Translations under genes and position numbers: made by a program | From: Heterobilharzia americana | Taxonomy: Eukaryota; Platyhelminthes; Trematoda; Strigeidida; Schistosomatidae | Direction of reading: 5' to 3' | Length of the DNA stretch: 64,000 nt | NCBI GenBank assembly: GCA_944470555.2 | Contig: OX104127.1 | Coordinates: 57,196,140 to 57,260,139 of the forward strand | In this document: positions 48,853 to 61,921 of the stretch, piece after piece | Position numbering within the stretch: the first letter of the stretch is position 1 | How the letters are laid out: each line of letters starts with the position of its first letter | Notes under the pieces: model-generated | What the model was told of the DNA's origin: nothing | Seen by the model: only the letters and a program-made list of their open reading frames with translations | The model's database searches: none

Positions 48853-50289
48853 ATGGTTAGCGATACGGCCTTAACCCAGCTCCCAGAGTCCCTATGGTGC
48901 TACTTCACTCTCCACAGTACCAAATACCTGCTCGGAGTCATATATCGGTCCCCCACCTGCTCCCCTACACATAAGGAAATGATCATCAAGGCTATCTTAA
49001 CGACTTCCTCTGCAAATTACGATTCCGTAGTCATTGCCGGCGACTTCAACACCCCGTCCATCCTCTTCGAGACGGAAGGGAGACGCATCAGATCCTTCAA
49101 TCAGAAGCTGAAGGATGCAATTAAGACTGCTGGCCTCTCAGAGAAAGTGGGTGATGCTACACGCTGGGGACCTAACGGAAACGCATCGCGCCTTGACTAC
49201 GTTCTGACGAACGATGAACTTCTCATTGAGGATGTTTGCATCCAACCTCCCCTTGGCCTCAGTGACCACGCTGTAATCACCTTCTCCATGATAACTAGGG
49301 AGGCTCTGCAACTGGAGACGCCCAACACCTTCCCTTGCTACAGCAAGGCCAACTATGAGACCATGAGGGACTACCTCATGAATGCATCATGGCCAGTGGA
49401 CTGGACTCATCTCACAATAGATGAACACTGGTTGGAGGTGAAGAAAATAATCACTGGGGCCATCAGTCACAGTGTACCAGAAGTAACACACAGACAATCA
49501 ATGAGAACCTCATGGTTAAAGCGTGGGACAGAGAGGCTTATCCGGAGCAAGAAGCAGGCTTGGTTCAAGTGGCGTACATCACGCAGGGAGTCTGACTTCT
49601 TGAACTACAAAAGGATTCGCAATCTCTGTAACATTAGAGTGCGTAACGACAGATTTTCCTACCAAACAAACTTGGCAGCGAGGTTACAAAGCAACCCCAA
49701 AAACCTGTACCGCTTCATGTCAAGAAGAAAGTCGACCAGTAAGGGAGTGAATCTTGTCACAGGCCATGACGGGAGTGTGCTAAGCAGTCTAGAGATTGCC
49801 GAGCTTTTGAGCTCACACTTCCAAGCCCAACTCAGCACTGACACAAGATCCACACCGACTCGCCACGACACCGACCAGGTCGCAAATAACGAATACCTCT
49901 GTCACGTCTCTATTACAGAGAAAAAGGTGTTCGAGAAGCTATCTAGGCTACGTCCGGGCAAGTCCCCTGGCTGCGATAACCTGAAACCAGTGGTTCTGAA
50001 AAACTGCGCCGAGGTGCTTACCAAACCACTTCGCAACCTCTTTGAGCACTCAATAGACTCGTGCAAACTCCCTAAAGAATGGAAGAGTGCCATCTTGTCA
50101 CCCATCTTCAAGGGAGGAGACAGAAAAAGCCCTGGCAGCTACAGGCCAATTGCCCTACTCCCTATTGTGTCGAAAGTGTTGGAAAGCCTGGTAGCTGACA
50201 CCATCTGGGAATTCCTCAATAGGAAAACACTGTCCATACTGCTCAGCACGGCTTTCGTAGTGGTCGCTCATGTGCCACCAACTTACTAA
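48853..50289 (+). pseudogene. LINE ORF2 endonuclease end and RT N-terminus, right copy 1
   Basis: Counterpart of 29400-30836, with the same open length of 478 codons and the same terminal frameshift. A handful of amino acids differ. Confidence 0.82.
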
Positions 50290-50405
50290 CTGCCTGGGAC
50301 GACTGGACACAAAGCTGGGATAATAGAAAACCTGTACATGTTGTATTTCTCGACCTAGCCAAAGCATTTGACAGTGTCCCACCCACAGTACTGCTTCACA
50401 AGATC

Positions 50406-51527
50406 ATGTCAGCTGGTATAAGTGGACCCCTACTCTCTTGGTTCAAGGAGTACCTGGAAGGGAGGCAGTTCTGCACTAAAGTGAACAGAATAAGGTCGGA
50501 GTGGAGACCCTCGACGTCAGGAGTATCCCAAGGAGCAATCCTAGGACCGCTTCTGTTCCTCCTGTTTGTCAACGATCTGCCAGACAAAATATCCTCACCC
50601 ATCCTCCTCTTCGCTGACGACATAAAAATTTGGAGGGTGGTAAACGAAGAAGCTGATTGTGCAGCACTACAAAAGGACTTGCAGCAACTCGAGCTCTGGT
50701 CGTCGGAAAATGGCCTGAGCTTCAACCTGGAAAAGTGCAAAGTAATGCACATCAGTAAAAATGAGGCAAGTACGACCGACTTCCAGTACATGTTGAGCAA
50801 CCGTGCTATCACCAGAGTGTCCATGGAGAAAGATTTGGGGCTCAACTTCTCCGACACCTTGGACACCAGCTCCAACTACAAAGGTATGACAACCAGAGCG
50901 AACGCCATTCTACACTTTCTGCGTAGACAGCTTGGCGCCCTCACTCCCGAACTCTTCCTCACCATTTTCAAATCCTACGTGCGGCCGCACCTAGAGGTCT
51001 TCAATACGGTGGCTCCTCCAACACTCAAGAGAGACTCTAATCTCCTTGAAAGAATACAAAGAACTGCAACAAAATCAGTTGTGGGGCTAAGGGGAAAGAC
51101 GTATCCTGAAAGACTTAAACACCTCAACCTATTTACCTTGGGTTATCGCAGGAAAAGGGGTGACCTCATTATGGCATACAAGATCGCCCATCAGGCAGAC
51201 CATGCAAACAAATCAATTTTGCCTGCAACTGAACGATCTTCACGAGGAAACCCCATTAAGATAGCACACCAGAGAGCCAACACCACACTCAGGTCCAAAT
51301 TTTTCTCCCTAAGAGTATGTGCTTTATGGAATGCCTTACCGCGACACATCGTTATAGCTCCTTCAATCGACTCTTTCAAGAGGCGATTAGACAGTTATGT
51401 CACCTCGCATGGACTACCACGGACGTACTCAGGTAGTCACCAACCTCAGTACCCCAAACTCCCTCCTAACTACCACTCACTATCTCTCTCCTTAATACAC
51501 CCACATTACCTACTAATTCTTCTGTAG
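50406..51527 (+). pseudogene. LINE ORF2 RT palm and thumb, right copy 1
   Basis: Counterpart of 28162-29283, with intact F-A-D-D and GVSQGAILGP blocks; one visible replacement near the C-terminus (Lys for Gln). Confidence 0.85.
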
Positions 51528-51956
51528 GAACCAAACCCACGCGACCATTCGGGCAATTCCCAAATACTTTTCTTTCGTTCTCATTTCTCTTTCACCCCTC
51601 CTTTTCTTCTCCTTCCCTTTTCTCTTCCCTACGTTATTATTATTTTTCCCTTCCTTATTTCTCTCTTCATTCCTTTACCACTACCTTACTATTCTCCTTC
51701 AGGTACCTACACAGACAGGAGTCACGGTTGTTCTCCAAACTTCCCAGCAACCTGTAGCTCCCCAATCACTCTACAAATTACAACCTACTAACCCACAAAA
51801 CATCCACCTCACCGAAGCTAAAAGCAAGAAAGCAGAGGGGATTTCCTCGTCCACTGCAGGAGTAAACCAAACAACTGGAACCAAGCCCTAAGAACTAGAC
51901 GCGAGAGATCAAAAAATACCAGTTTTCTACGCTCGCACTATCAATATTGGATATTG

Positions 51957-52042
51957 CATTGGAAGCATCTTTTTGTTGAAATCAACTGCTGTTGATTAGC
52001 ATCGGAGTTAAGAACGTAAATTGTGTGGCGCTCTTCTCGAGA
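51957..52042 (+). other. 5' leader of right gene copy between LINE 3' end and ATG
   Basis: Only 86 bp separate the 3' terminus of the CR1-like element from the start codon. An in-frame TGA at 51977-51979 precedes the ATG. A 7-bp inverted repeat with a 4-base loop (AATCAAC..GTTGATT, 51980-51997) is present. No TATA box is evident. The left-arm equivalent is 27647-27732. Confidence 0.5.
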
Positions 52043-55000
52043 ATGGACTTGGGTGGCAATTTGCAGGCTATAGATTGTGCGTACACTAGTTCTCTGGTTG
52101 AATTAAGGAGATTGTTTTCAAGGGAAATCACGACGTCTATTTCTAGTAAGCATTTACTGTCTAAAACGTAAACGCTTTACAGAGGTTCGAAGAAGGGTAC
52201 AGCAAGCTCAAAATGGTAAGTTCTAAAGTTTCGTCTTATTTTTCTGTAGAATTTGACACTGAGGTTCATCGCTTGCGAAAAGAAAACGAGTCTCTTATAC
52301 AGTGAGATCAATCTTTTGGTTATCTTTCAGATCTTTGGAACAGATGAAGGAGATAATAGAGGGCAAAGAAATTGAGATATATGGGTTGCGTAAGTTAAAT
52401 TTGAAACGTTGAGAGTTCGTAGGTCACCAGCTGCAAAGTTTCTCAGCTGGACGAACTGTGTGTTATAATTGTTCGCGATCGTTGGTTTCTACTCTTGATT
52501 GTGGAGATACAATGAAGTCTAAAACTCCTGCTATGAAAGGAACAGCCATAGGCCTTAACAATAAACGTCCTCTAAAAAATGTAAGTTGTTTGCTTTCACT
52601 GACTTCTATAAATGTGTCCATTTCGTGTTTTTCTATATGTTATGAGTGAATTTCACTGGGTTTGAACGATCAGTGTAGAGCTCTAACATAGGTAAACTGA
52701 CCACATACTTGTGTTACCTGTTCTTTGTAATGAGCTGACTGGCTAACATGGGTTTCAGCCACTCTCCAAATCCTGTCGCCATATGTATTTGAGACTTAAC
52801 TACCGAAGTTTTACAGTGAAAAGTTCTGAGACATTTAGAGTTGTAATTCTTCAGTGAAAAATCACTGGTTTCACTTCGGAGTTCCTTGAAATTTCAGTCT
52901 TTTGTCTTTATTTCATGAGATTTAACCGAACATCCATCGACAGTCTCCAAAGCACCACAGTTGTCTGGTCTGACTGAAGCTCGAGAACAAACTGAAAAAA
53001 CCAGGTAGGATTCATGCCTAAATGAAGGTGCAACAATCATATCTCCATCCCTCAACATGTTGTGGAACACAAGCATACTGACCAGCACCCAACACTTGTT
53101 GTATTCCTTGACCTGAAGGCAGCACTCACCTCTGTCGAAGGAGACGTGTTGTGTCTGTGTCTGACAGTGATTAGAGGACCGAGCAGATACATAACGCTTG
53201 TCAAAATTCTCCACTCGAACTCATGCAGTCGTGTAGAGCTTACTGAGTATTGGCAGCTGAAGTAACAACAAGCGGTGGTGTTCGGTGGTGGTATCCACCA
53301 TCATAACTTCTGTCCAGCTTCGTAGTAGGTGTGTTATTGGGTATAATCCGGAGTACCTATGACTTGTCAGTGGTTGTCTTATTTCCAGGAGGGCACCTGA
53401 TTGGCTTGGAGTAGGCAGACGAAAGAATCCTGACTGGTGAAGACGCTGACAGGATGCGTGGTCTTCTGAAAACTATGAGCATCTCTTGCCTGTCAAATGT
53501 GATGTGATGCTTGAGAAGTAGTCTGCACCTCCTGGTTTAATGTTAGGTGGTTAAACAATGGTATATGGTGACCACTTCACTCACTTGTTGACGAAATAGA
53601 CTGAATAAAAATGGCTCAGTGAGTTATCTGAATACGTATTAAAAGACGAGTACACTGCGAAACAACCCACTCTATTTTGATATATGACTGAAGCGGTTTC
53701 TGAGAGTAGTGGATACAATGAGGTTAGAGGTTTTTGAAGATATATGTCTCTGTAGCATTGCTTACATGTGGTGAGGTCGCATGATGAATGTTGAGGTTAG
53801 AAAAAGGGCACTTGACAAGTCAGTCAGTGAGATGCAGACCACCGATGCACAACCTACCGCGGTATGCAATGTTAGTGGGGACAGGATTGGGTTTGAAGAA
53901 GGTTCAGGGTGGCTAGGTCACTATGTGGCACCAGTCGTTAACTGTTGGTCTGATCCATGTGAGTAAGTGTAGACCGCTTGGCTAGGACCATCGAGGTAAC
54001 GGGGATTGGTAGTTGGTGGTTGTCGATAACGGTTCAGAATCGGTCAGAGTGGCACTGATATATCCACCTTTTGATAACCTCTGGAGTTTGGATATTTTTA
54101 TTAGCTTTCAGTTGTTAATTCTCTTCCCTTCCATACACGTTTGTATACCTAAATATTGGTTTTTCCATCCCATTATTGTTTGCTTACTGCTGTGAAGTGT
54201 AGGAACTTAAACCAATGTAGTTCTTTGCCGGGTCTTACGTTTATTTGTCTGTCACGAAGCATATGAATACAGTTTCAGTGTTTTCGTGTTCTGAGTGTGT
54301 CAGAAATCCAGAAACTCACGGAAGCATTTTTGTGGCATTGAAGATACCAAGTCGTACCTCTTTCACATTCGTGTAATAGTCTATGAGCTACGCTTGTAGT
54401 GTGAGGGCTGATGTTGCTACCTGATTGCCCGAACCTCGGTAGTTGGTGTCTTAACTCTTGACCCGTTATTTGAAAGTCAAATGCCTAAATCGATTAGGCA
54501 AAGCTCCACTGACACAGCATGTGTTAGAGTGGTCGCGTACTGGTGAGAAGACCATGGAAATTCGTTTTCATAAGTATTTTGCGAAAGGTAATGAGTTGAA
54601 CACAATATTTTTTTAAGCGAAAAGATTGTCAGGTGATGTAAGATTACAGCTGGAAATCAGTCTCTTAATCACGGGATTTAGTTTTAAAACAAAGGGTGGG
54701 GTGTTGATGTCGGTCATCCATGCTGTATTGGAGATAATACTGCATTAAATGTGATTTCCTCAATTCCAAAATGGTTCCAATTGTTTCGGTCAACGAGACT
54801 TAGACTCATCAGGGTAAGCTGCTGACATAATCCATGTTTTCACAGTAGAAAATTTTGTACTGCAAAGTTTTTCTCAAAATACTGGATAAAAGCATTTATA
54901 GGAAAGTATTGTAGCCATCTAAGTGTATTTACAGTGTAGTCGGGTGTTGATTTTTGTGGATAGAATTCGTGGATTACGCCAACCTAGAATGATACTTTCT

Positions 55001-58000
55001 TGAGTGCACTTACCGCTTCTCACACTGAAATAGTGCGCTGTAAATTAAGGAAACTACGATGCATATTCAGAAACCTTTTGGGTTCAAATGCTTGTAGTGG
55101 TTGAGTTTCTGCGTCGTTTCCGAAACAATAGTACTCAGATAAGTACGAGTGGTTTATTTTATTGAGTTTTTATTCTCAAAAGTAAACTGTTGAGGTTTAG
55201 TTAGTTTCAACAGAAGTGTTACTTCGGGATTATTTCATGTATCTATTACATGTACAATCATGTAGAAGTTTCTAAGAGATTTTCTAGTGTTTGATGAAGC
55301 GTTTTTGTGGATCATGAGGGAATGGTCACTCTGTGAAGCAGCTGGTGAACCCATGTAACCTGTATCTTTTTAAATGAAAGCAAATGTTTTCCAGTTGGAG
55401 ACCTGAGGTCCCCACACATGTACACATTGGTACTTATTATCATATTATGGTTGTAATCTGATTAGATACGCATTTTGAAAGCGTCAGTAATTATCATGCA
55501 CGTTTGAACGATGTTTATTTTTTTGAAAATATTGACAAGATATCCTCAATGTCAGATGGCCTTTCGGATAGTGCTTTGAGTAGTCGTATTCAACCACCCA
55601 TCACGAAGCGTGCATGTCTTCAAGAGGATGGAGTTGAGAATTTTCGTCCAGAAAAGACTGATAATGCAACACCGAATGGTGAGTGCTTGGCTTATTTTAC
55701 TTGAAAATGCTCTTAAACATAACTCGAACCCAGCACTCCTCATTTATGATACGAGTGTTATTCACTGGAGTACTCTGATATGATATCCACACATTGTTAA
55801 GTGAATATGAGTATCACGATTACTTGATCATTCGCATTATTGTTTCGTATAACCTGAATTGGTCAGACTAAGTGTATGGCCTCCCTATGCTAATTAATGT
55901 ATCTTGATTGCTTATGGTCACCTGGATATTTTAGCGTTGGCTTGCAGTGGAACTAAAATTTTGCGTTTCAACGTATTCTCAGAACTCGATGTTTGTGATT
56001 CAGTTGAATTCACCTGTGTAAATTAACAAAGTGAAGATCAGATTTTCAATAAGATTTGATGCTTGTTGGAAAGGAGGTGATTATCATAAACTGAGTAGTC
56101 GATGAGAGGCGTCCTCGATTCTTCTGCTAGTCACTATTGCATATAATTCAGATTGAGACACAGGTAATATTTTTACGAAGAAATCATGTATCCACATAGA
56201 CAGGCTAAATCTGCCCTACAAATCAAGGATGGGAAAGGTTGAAAATTCGAATAATGGTTCGTGATGCCCGTAACTACTCATAAGTTTGGTTATATGAGGG
56301 TATTACTTTATCTTGTTCCTCAAGCATTCACTGTCCACTCAGATTATCTCACTGTACATTCTTCTAAACAATGTGGTAACTCAAAATGGTGTACTTTAAT
56401 ACTGTGTTTTCAGTTCAAATTGATGGTGAGTGAGTAAGAATCTTAAACATGTGACGTAAACAACGTGTACGAACTGTTACTTTGGTAGTGAAATAATTTA
56501 AGTCCTAAGACAAAAATTTCCACATGAGAAAGAGTTGGCGTTCTAAGAAGAAATCGTCACTCATTTTCAACATAATTTCTTTTAGGTTGGTTCATTTTTG
56601 TGAATAAAATTAGATATTCTAATTTGCCTTCATATCTGTGTTGTAGTGACGTAAAGATTTTCCGTTTTAAGCTAAATGAAAGGCCCCTACCGTTTTAAGG
56701 AAAGCCTATAGCTCAACCTTCATCAATATGAAGTAGATTGGGCTTCTTGAGAGGAGTAAAAAAAGCTCACGATAAGATTAACTTTTTAATTTTAAGGTTG
56801 AACTGGCAATTCATTGATGAGGGATTACGTTAGAGTTGTGATGAATCTGTGTAGTTTACCGGAAAGTTTGTACACTTGAGTACTCATGTATTATATGTTG
56901 GTGGCATGTGTTTGGACATGATAGGGGATCGTCATCCACTGAGTGTGGTCATTAGGAACCGGCTTCGGTGGATTGGATATGTGTCATGCATTTCTTAGCG
57001 GTTTTTACATCATTCAATGTTCCTGTTGGAGAAAGCTGAGAGAGATGGTCAGTGTATAATGTGGTACCATGGGACGAAGGATAGTTAACATCTATAGATG
57101 GTTCACTACTTAGCGGTTGGAGACAGTAGTAGTATGGCTGAGAATGGAAGCCAGTAGTGGTGTTGCTGTAGTTTTCTTTTCTTCTATAATTGGAGAGTGA
57201 GAGATGATTACTGAATGCTTGCTTGGATGTGCCTTTGTGATTACTTGTTAAATATTCGATTTCTGTCTTTTTTTTCTATGTCTTCATAGTGTTGCTTTAT
57301 TGTTTTGTATGATACATCTGTTGGATCCCATGTTGTAGTTAGTGTTTTCTAATAAATAATATACTACAATTTCCCAGACGGTCTTTTAAAGCTCAGCTAG
57401 AAGGAATATTTTTGCCTTACGGTACTAATGAAAATAATAGGTGAGAGCATTTTTATTATTCCATGTATGTTAATTTACAAGTTTGATTATGATGTTGACT
57501 GTTGACTGTTTACTAGTACATACTTTTTTAAGATTTCATTATCATATTAGTTTTGTAGACTACAGATGTGGAAGCTTTTCATGGTTATGATGAATGACTT
57601 TTGTTTTTATAGGCGTTCGTAAATCTCCGTGTGGAGCAGCAGCCGATGACAGTCAACTTGATGTTGAAACATCTAGAAGTGAGTCGACAACACTGACTAC
57701 TAGTGTTTTTCCTGTGCCATCACTTAGTCCACCTTCGGAAGTATACGATGCTTCTTTGGCGATAAGAAATGCTATAAATCACAATGATTTGGCAGATTAT
57801 GATGCAACTTACAGAGATTCCTCGATGTTGGACAAGTCACGAGTGGTTAACAAGCGTAATATGTATGTTCCATAATACACAAAGCTTATATATTTTTCAT
57901 GAGTTTTACATAGGGATTATAATATTGATTAGATTATTTATGTACTTATAATGTAATTCATGTTGAGGATTCACTTTTCAAATCAGAACTGTTCTCTATA

Positions 58001-61000
58001 TCATAGAGACTGAATTTTATACCTACACTGTGTATTCTATGCGTAACTTCTTTGTTCTATAATATGACGCGTACTTTTTCTTACAAAATTATCATACATG
58101 AATTTTACTCGGTAAACAATCTTAATGATCATCCTCTTTTTAATTGAAATCACCGTATGTATTTTGTTGCCAATTTCAAAGAAGTCTATATGGGGTACCC
58201 CTTATGGTTTTAATAGTCGATAAATATTCATGAATCCAGGTATTTAGTGGATTTATGTTGTTGATAATTCTGTTCAAGAAGTTAATATATCTTAGTGAAC
58301 ATTCCATGGTTTGTGATTATGCCACATTTGTGTTTGTGATGTAGAAGAAATTTTGAATTCTGTATTGAAATACAGACAGCAGACAAGAGGTGTCTATTAT
58401 ATTTTGTGCTGTGTGACAAACCACAGTCATAAAGAAATAAATGTGATTAGTTTCGTGTTGGTATTCACAATGAACTGAGAGCATTGGTCAGCTGTTTCGT
58501 CGTAGTATGGGACTACAGGAATGGGCACGCATAATCTCGCCAGGGATTGAACCTATAAACCTTCAAATTGGTTAATGATGATTGTTTCCAACCTGAAGGT
58601 TTGTGAATCTGTATTCATTAATGCTTAGTTAATATCTATGTGTTCAGTAGAGGATAAATTTACTCAAAAATCACCTTTTAACCAGTTGAGCAGTCAGTCT
58701 CCTTTGTGTTCTTTTTCTCATAACCAAATCACCAGTGTTTGATTCGACTGAATGCTGTGAGTACATATTCTGATAACAGGCATAATTAACATGAAATAAT
58801 CGTGTGGTTATAAGGTTGAAGTCATCTGCAAGTTGTATTCGTCCACTTAAATAATCGGTTATTGTATGTGCTTTTGTTGCGTTACTACTGTGTGTGGAAA
58901 GTGTCGAGCTGACTTCTTCATCTTCAATAAAACGTATGATGGAAGGTTTTTATGAAAATGTTTATCATTAGTTGATTGGAAGGAAGAGGATGTCTTTTGT
59001 GATTCTAAGTATCCTTCTTTCTAAGGTAGATTGTGTAACAAGAAACATTTCATCAGAATATTCCTCTTGTTGTTTGTGTAACAAACGACCGCGGGGTAGT
59101 CGATCAAAGGTATTTCGTGCCCCATTTATGAAGGTGTTTTTTTAGTAATAAGTTCGATTGGTTGGAATGTTGTGTGTATGTGTGTGTGTAGAGGGAGATA
59201 GGTCGGCACTTTTTCAAATGTACATTTTGTTGAATGTGAGTATTTTTAGTAGCAGGTCCACTTGTAACTGACTGACAAGACCAATTTAGAACCTCGTACA
59301 CCGGTTCAAACTGCCACACTTCACATTAGTAGGCAAAGAACGGGTGGATAGAAGAAGACTGATATTGGAGTAGACAAAATGTGTGAGAAAATAAACGATA
59401 TGAAGGTAAGGAAGGGTTAGTGGAAATATTCGAGCGTTACATCTGCACGATTGTGACCGATTTTCATCCATGTCAACAAGAGTCCTCATCCATTGATTCC
59501 TTTCGTCTCGGGAACCCCTACCAGTCTAGCTCCACAGGTCTACGTCAGTTATCATGCATTGTACAAATACTTTCTAAGTGTGTTGAGCCTATCTGTGCAT
59601 TGAACTTGACTGTTCGATCATGTGTGTAGACTGTAGTGATTTGTTTTCACTTGGGCATAATAGGTTCCCCACTATGGATATGAGTCACAAGTAGTAATAC
59701 TATACTGGGTCAAGTTAGTCAGTTAATTCATTTGACATTTATTGATCAATATGACGGCTTCTTTCTCTCTGTCGATTAACATTGGAAATCTTTAACATTC
59801 TTAGATTACAACCTGCATCGAATAATCGTGGGACTAGACCTGTTGATGTTGAGTCTGGACTACATAGTAAACAAATGCCTGACAAGTTAACCAGAACGAA
59901 TAGTATCGATCATGTGGCTTATCCACATAAATGGAAATATATACACCGCCCCTCTTGTCGTTATTTTCGTCGTACACTCGATGCCAATGGAAATAAACAC
60001 GAGAAACAGAAATCTGATGATACTGGTGATGATATTAGTTTACCTTCTGATTTTCTTGAATCAGAGGTATCAGTTGCTCCTAATCCATTGGATTCTATTG
60101 ACAATGGTAGGTTTTTTTTTTTTTGAAAATAAAACTACGAATGTCTGTATTTTATGTCAATCGATTTGGTGTTTATTTTAACTTTACAACGATAATTCCT
60201 TAAAGCCATGTTGGTGCCTAAGAGATTCTGATAGCGATTGAAATCTGTACAAAGAAATTGATGGTTAGTTATGACTGATTAGTTTGTGGAGTTGACGTTG
60301 AAGCAAATGGGTGAGGAGTTCGAACCCCAGTCCACGTAGATTTTGGCAAGCAGGTAGTATCATTAACCCTGACACAACAGATGTGGCTCACTGCCTATTT
60401 GAGTGTACACAAGGTTACTGAGTTGATTTTGATTTTTTTCCTGATCACTAATTGCTTGGCTTTGTATGAAAAGCCTATCCTATATGGTTTTAATATTGTT
60501 ATCCTTATGATATGAGTTAACTATGCGGTTGTCTGAGATGGTTTATACAATGGATTTTTCTAATTAGTCCATAGAACCCAGTGGTTTACTAAGGGTGATT
60601 TAATAACAACCTATCTGTTTATGGATAGTGTAGAGCGAAACGACAACGTCAAAGGATAAACCAATTTGAATTATACCACAGCTATCTCACAACACCATAG
60701 AGAGATGAAATAATAAGCAATGAAGATATCTTGGAACAGAAAGATGAGTAGAAGTGAAGTAAGAGAAATATATGAAAAATGGCTTAATGTTGATAATTTT
60801 GAGGGAGGTGAAGAGTGAATATATGTAGGATTGGAATAAGTTTTTAGTGATGTTGTTATTTAGAGTTTCGAAGCATCGATTACTTCTATCTTGTGAAATG
60901 CAACTCGAAAGTTTTCACCTCCTTACACCCTGAGATGATGCCGATGGTCCTCTCGAAATGCTCTTATATGATCTGTATTCATAGCCTGTTGTGTGGTGAC

Positions 61001-61887
61001 GTCCTACTGACTGACTTCACATGGTGTTGGAGAGTTTTTCGAGAACTTGAGAGCAAAGAGAGGATGGTTGTCGCTAATGCCGCGTTGGTTTTCGTAAAGA
61101 GTTACTGATTTCAAATTTTGGTCACATGAATGCGACGATCTAGAATGGAAGAATGACGAAAATGATGGGAATGTGGTATTTCATGTAGCTCGTGTGTTCT
61201 ATGGATGAGGCTTACGATGAATGAAAGTTTGAGTGATTGGTCTCTTAAAACAACCACCTGATTTGTTCTGAGTGTCCAAGTAGTGTGATAACCTAGATGG
61301 TGTTTTTGAATGGACGTTGTGAAACCAGTAGTACAGACCACGTATGAAATCTTCGTGTATGAAAGAGAACTTACGGTGTAAAGATCTGTTTGTTCAACTT
61401 ATAGTGATGATGGGCAGTGGCTAGCAGTGGAATCCAGACTGCACGTTTCGTTGTATTTGGGACTCATCAGGTGGATGTACCTGCCTCTCAATGCCGAGTG
61501 TTGTTCCCACTGGGATGTTTTGTTTGTTCAATTGTTCCATTTGTCATTGTATCGTCCTTAATTCTTCTTGTAAATCATGCTTTGTTTTTGCTGAGGTGTC
61601 TGGATGTTTTTGAGTCAGCAAAGCGTTGGTTGTATAAAGCTGTGTCATTTGGTGCGACATGTGATACAACTATTTTGACATCGCGGTCACCACTTAAGCA
61701 AGCCACTTTCAATGTTCGGACGTAGATGGTAATTGGAAAGCAGATAGGTTTGGGGAAGACTGGAAAATTTCAATATTGATGTTTACTGTATCTCAGGACC
61801 TGCATATAATATGTCAACTCAGTGATTTGAATAACTCTGGTATATATTATTGCAAAAGGTGTGGTCACTGGTAAGTCTATGGCGTCA

Positions 61888-61921
<34 letters not shown>

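Larger units (their letters stand above)
47830..51956 (+). mobile_element. CR1-like non-LTR retrotransposon, copy 1, right arm
   Basis: Mirror of 27733-31858. Frames: ORF1-like 47856-48542, endonuclease start 48539-48844, endonuclease end plus RT start 48853-50289, RT end 50406-51527, 3' UTR to about 51956. It has the same two ORF2 frameshifts as the left copy (near 48840 and 50222). Amino-acid differences from the left copy are few (for example Ser/Cys, Ser/Pro, Tyr/His, Arg/Ser, Thr/Ile, Gln/Lys at single sites). Confidence 0.88.

Noticed and set aside
53062..53265. Small host protein with FLDLKAA
   Set aside because: This is the RT block of an RTE-like remnant, followed by YADE and decayed C-terminal blocks.
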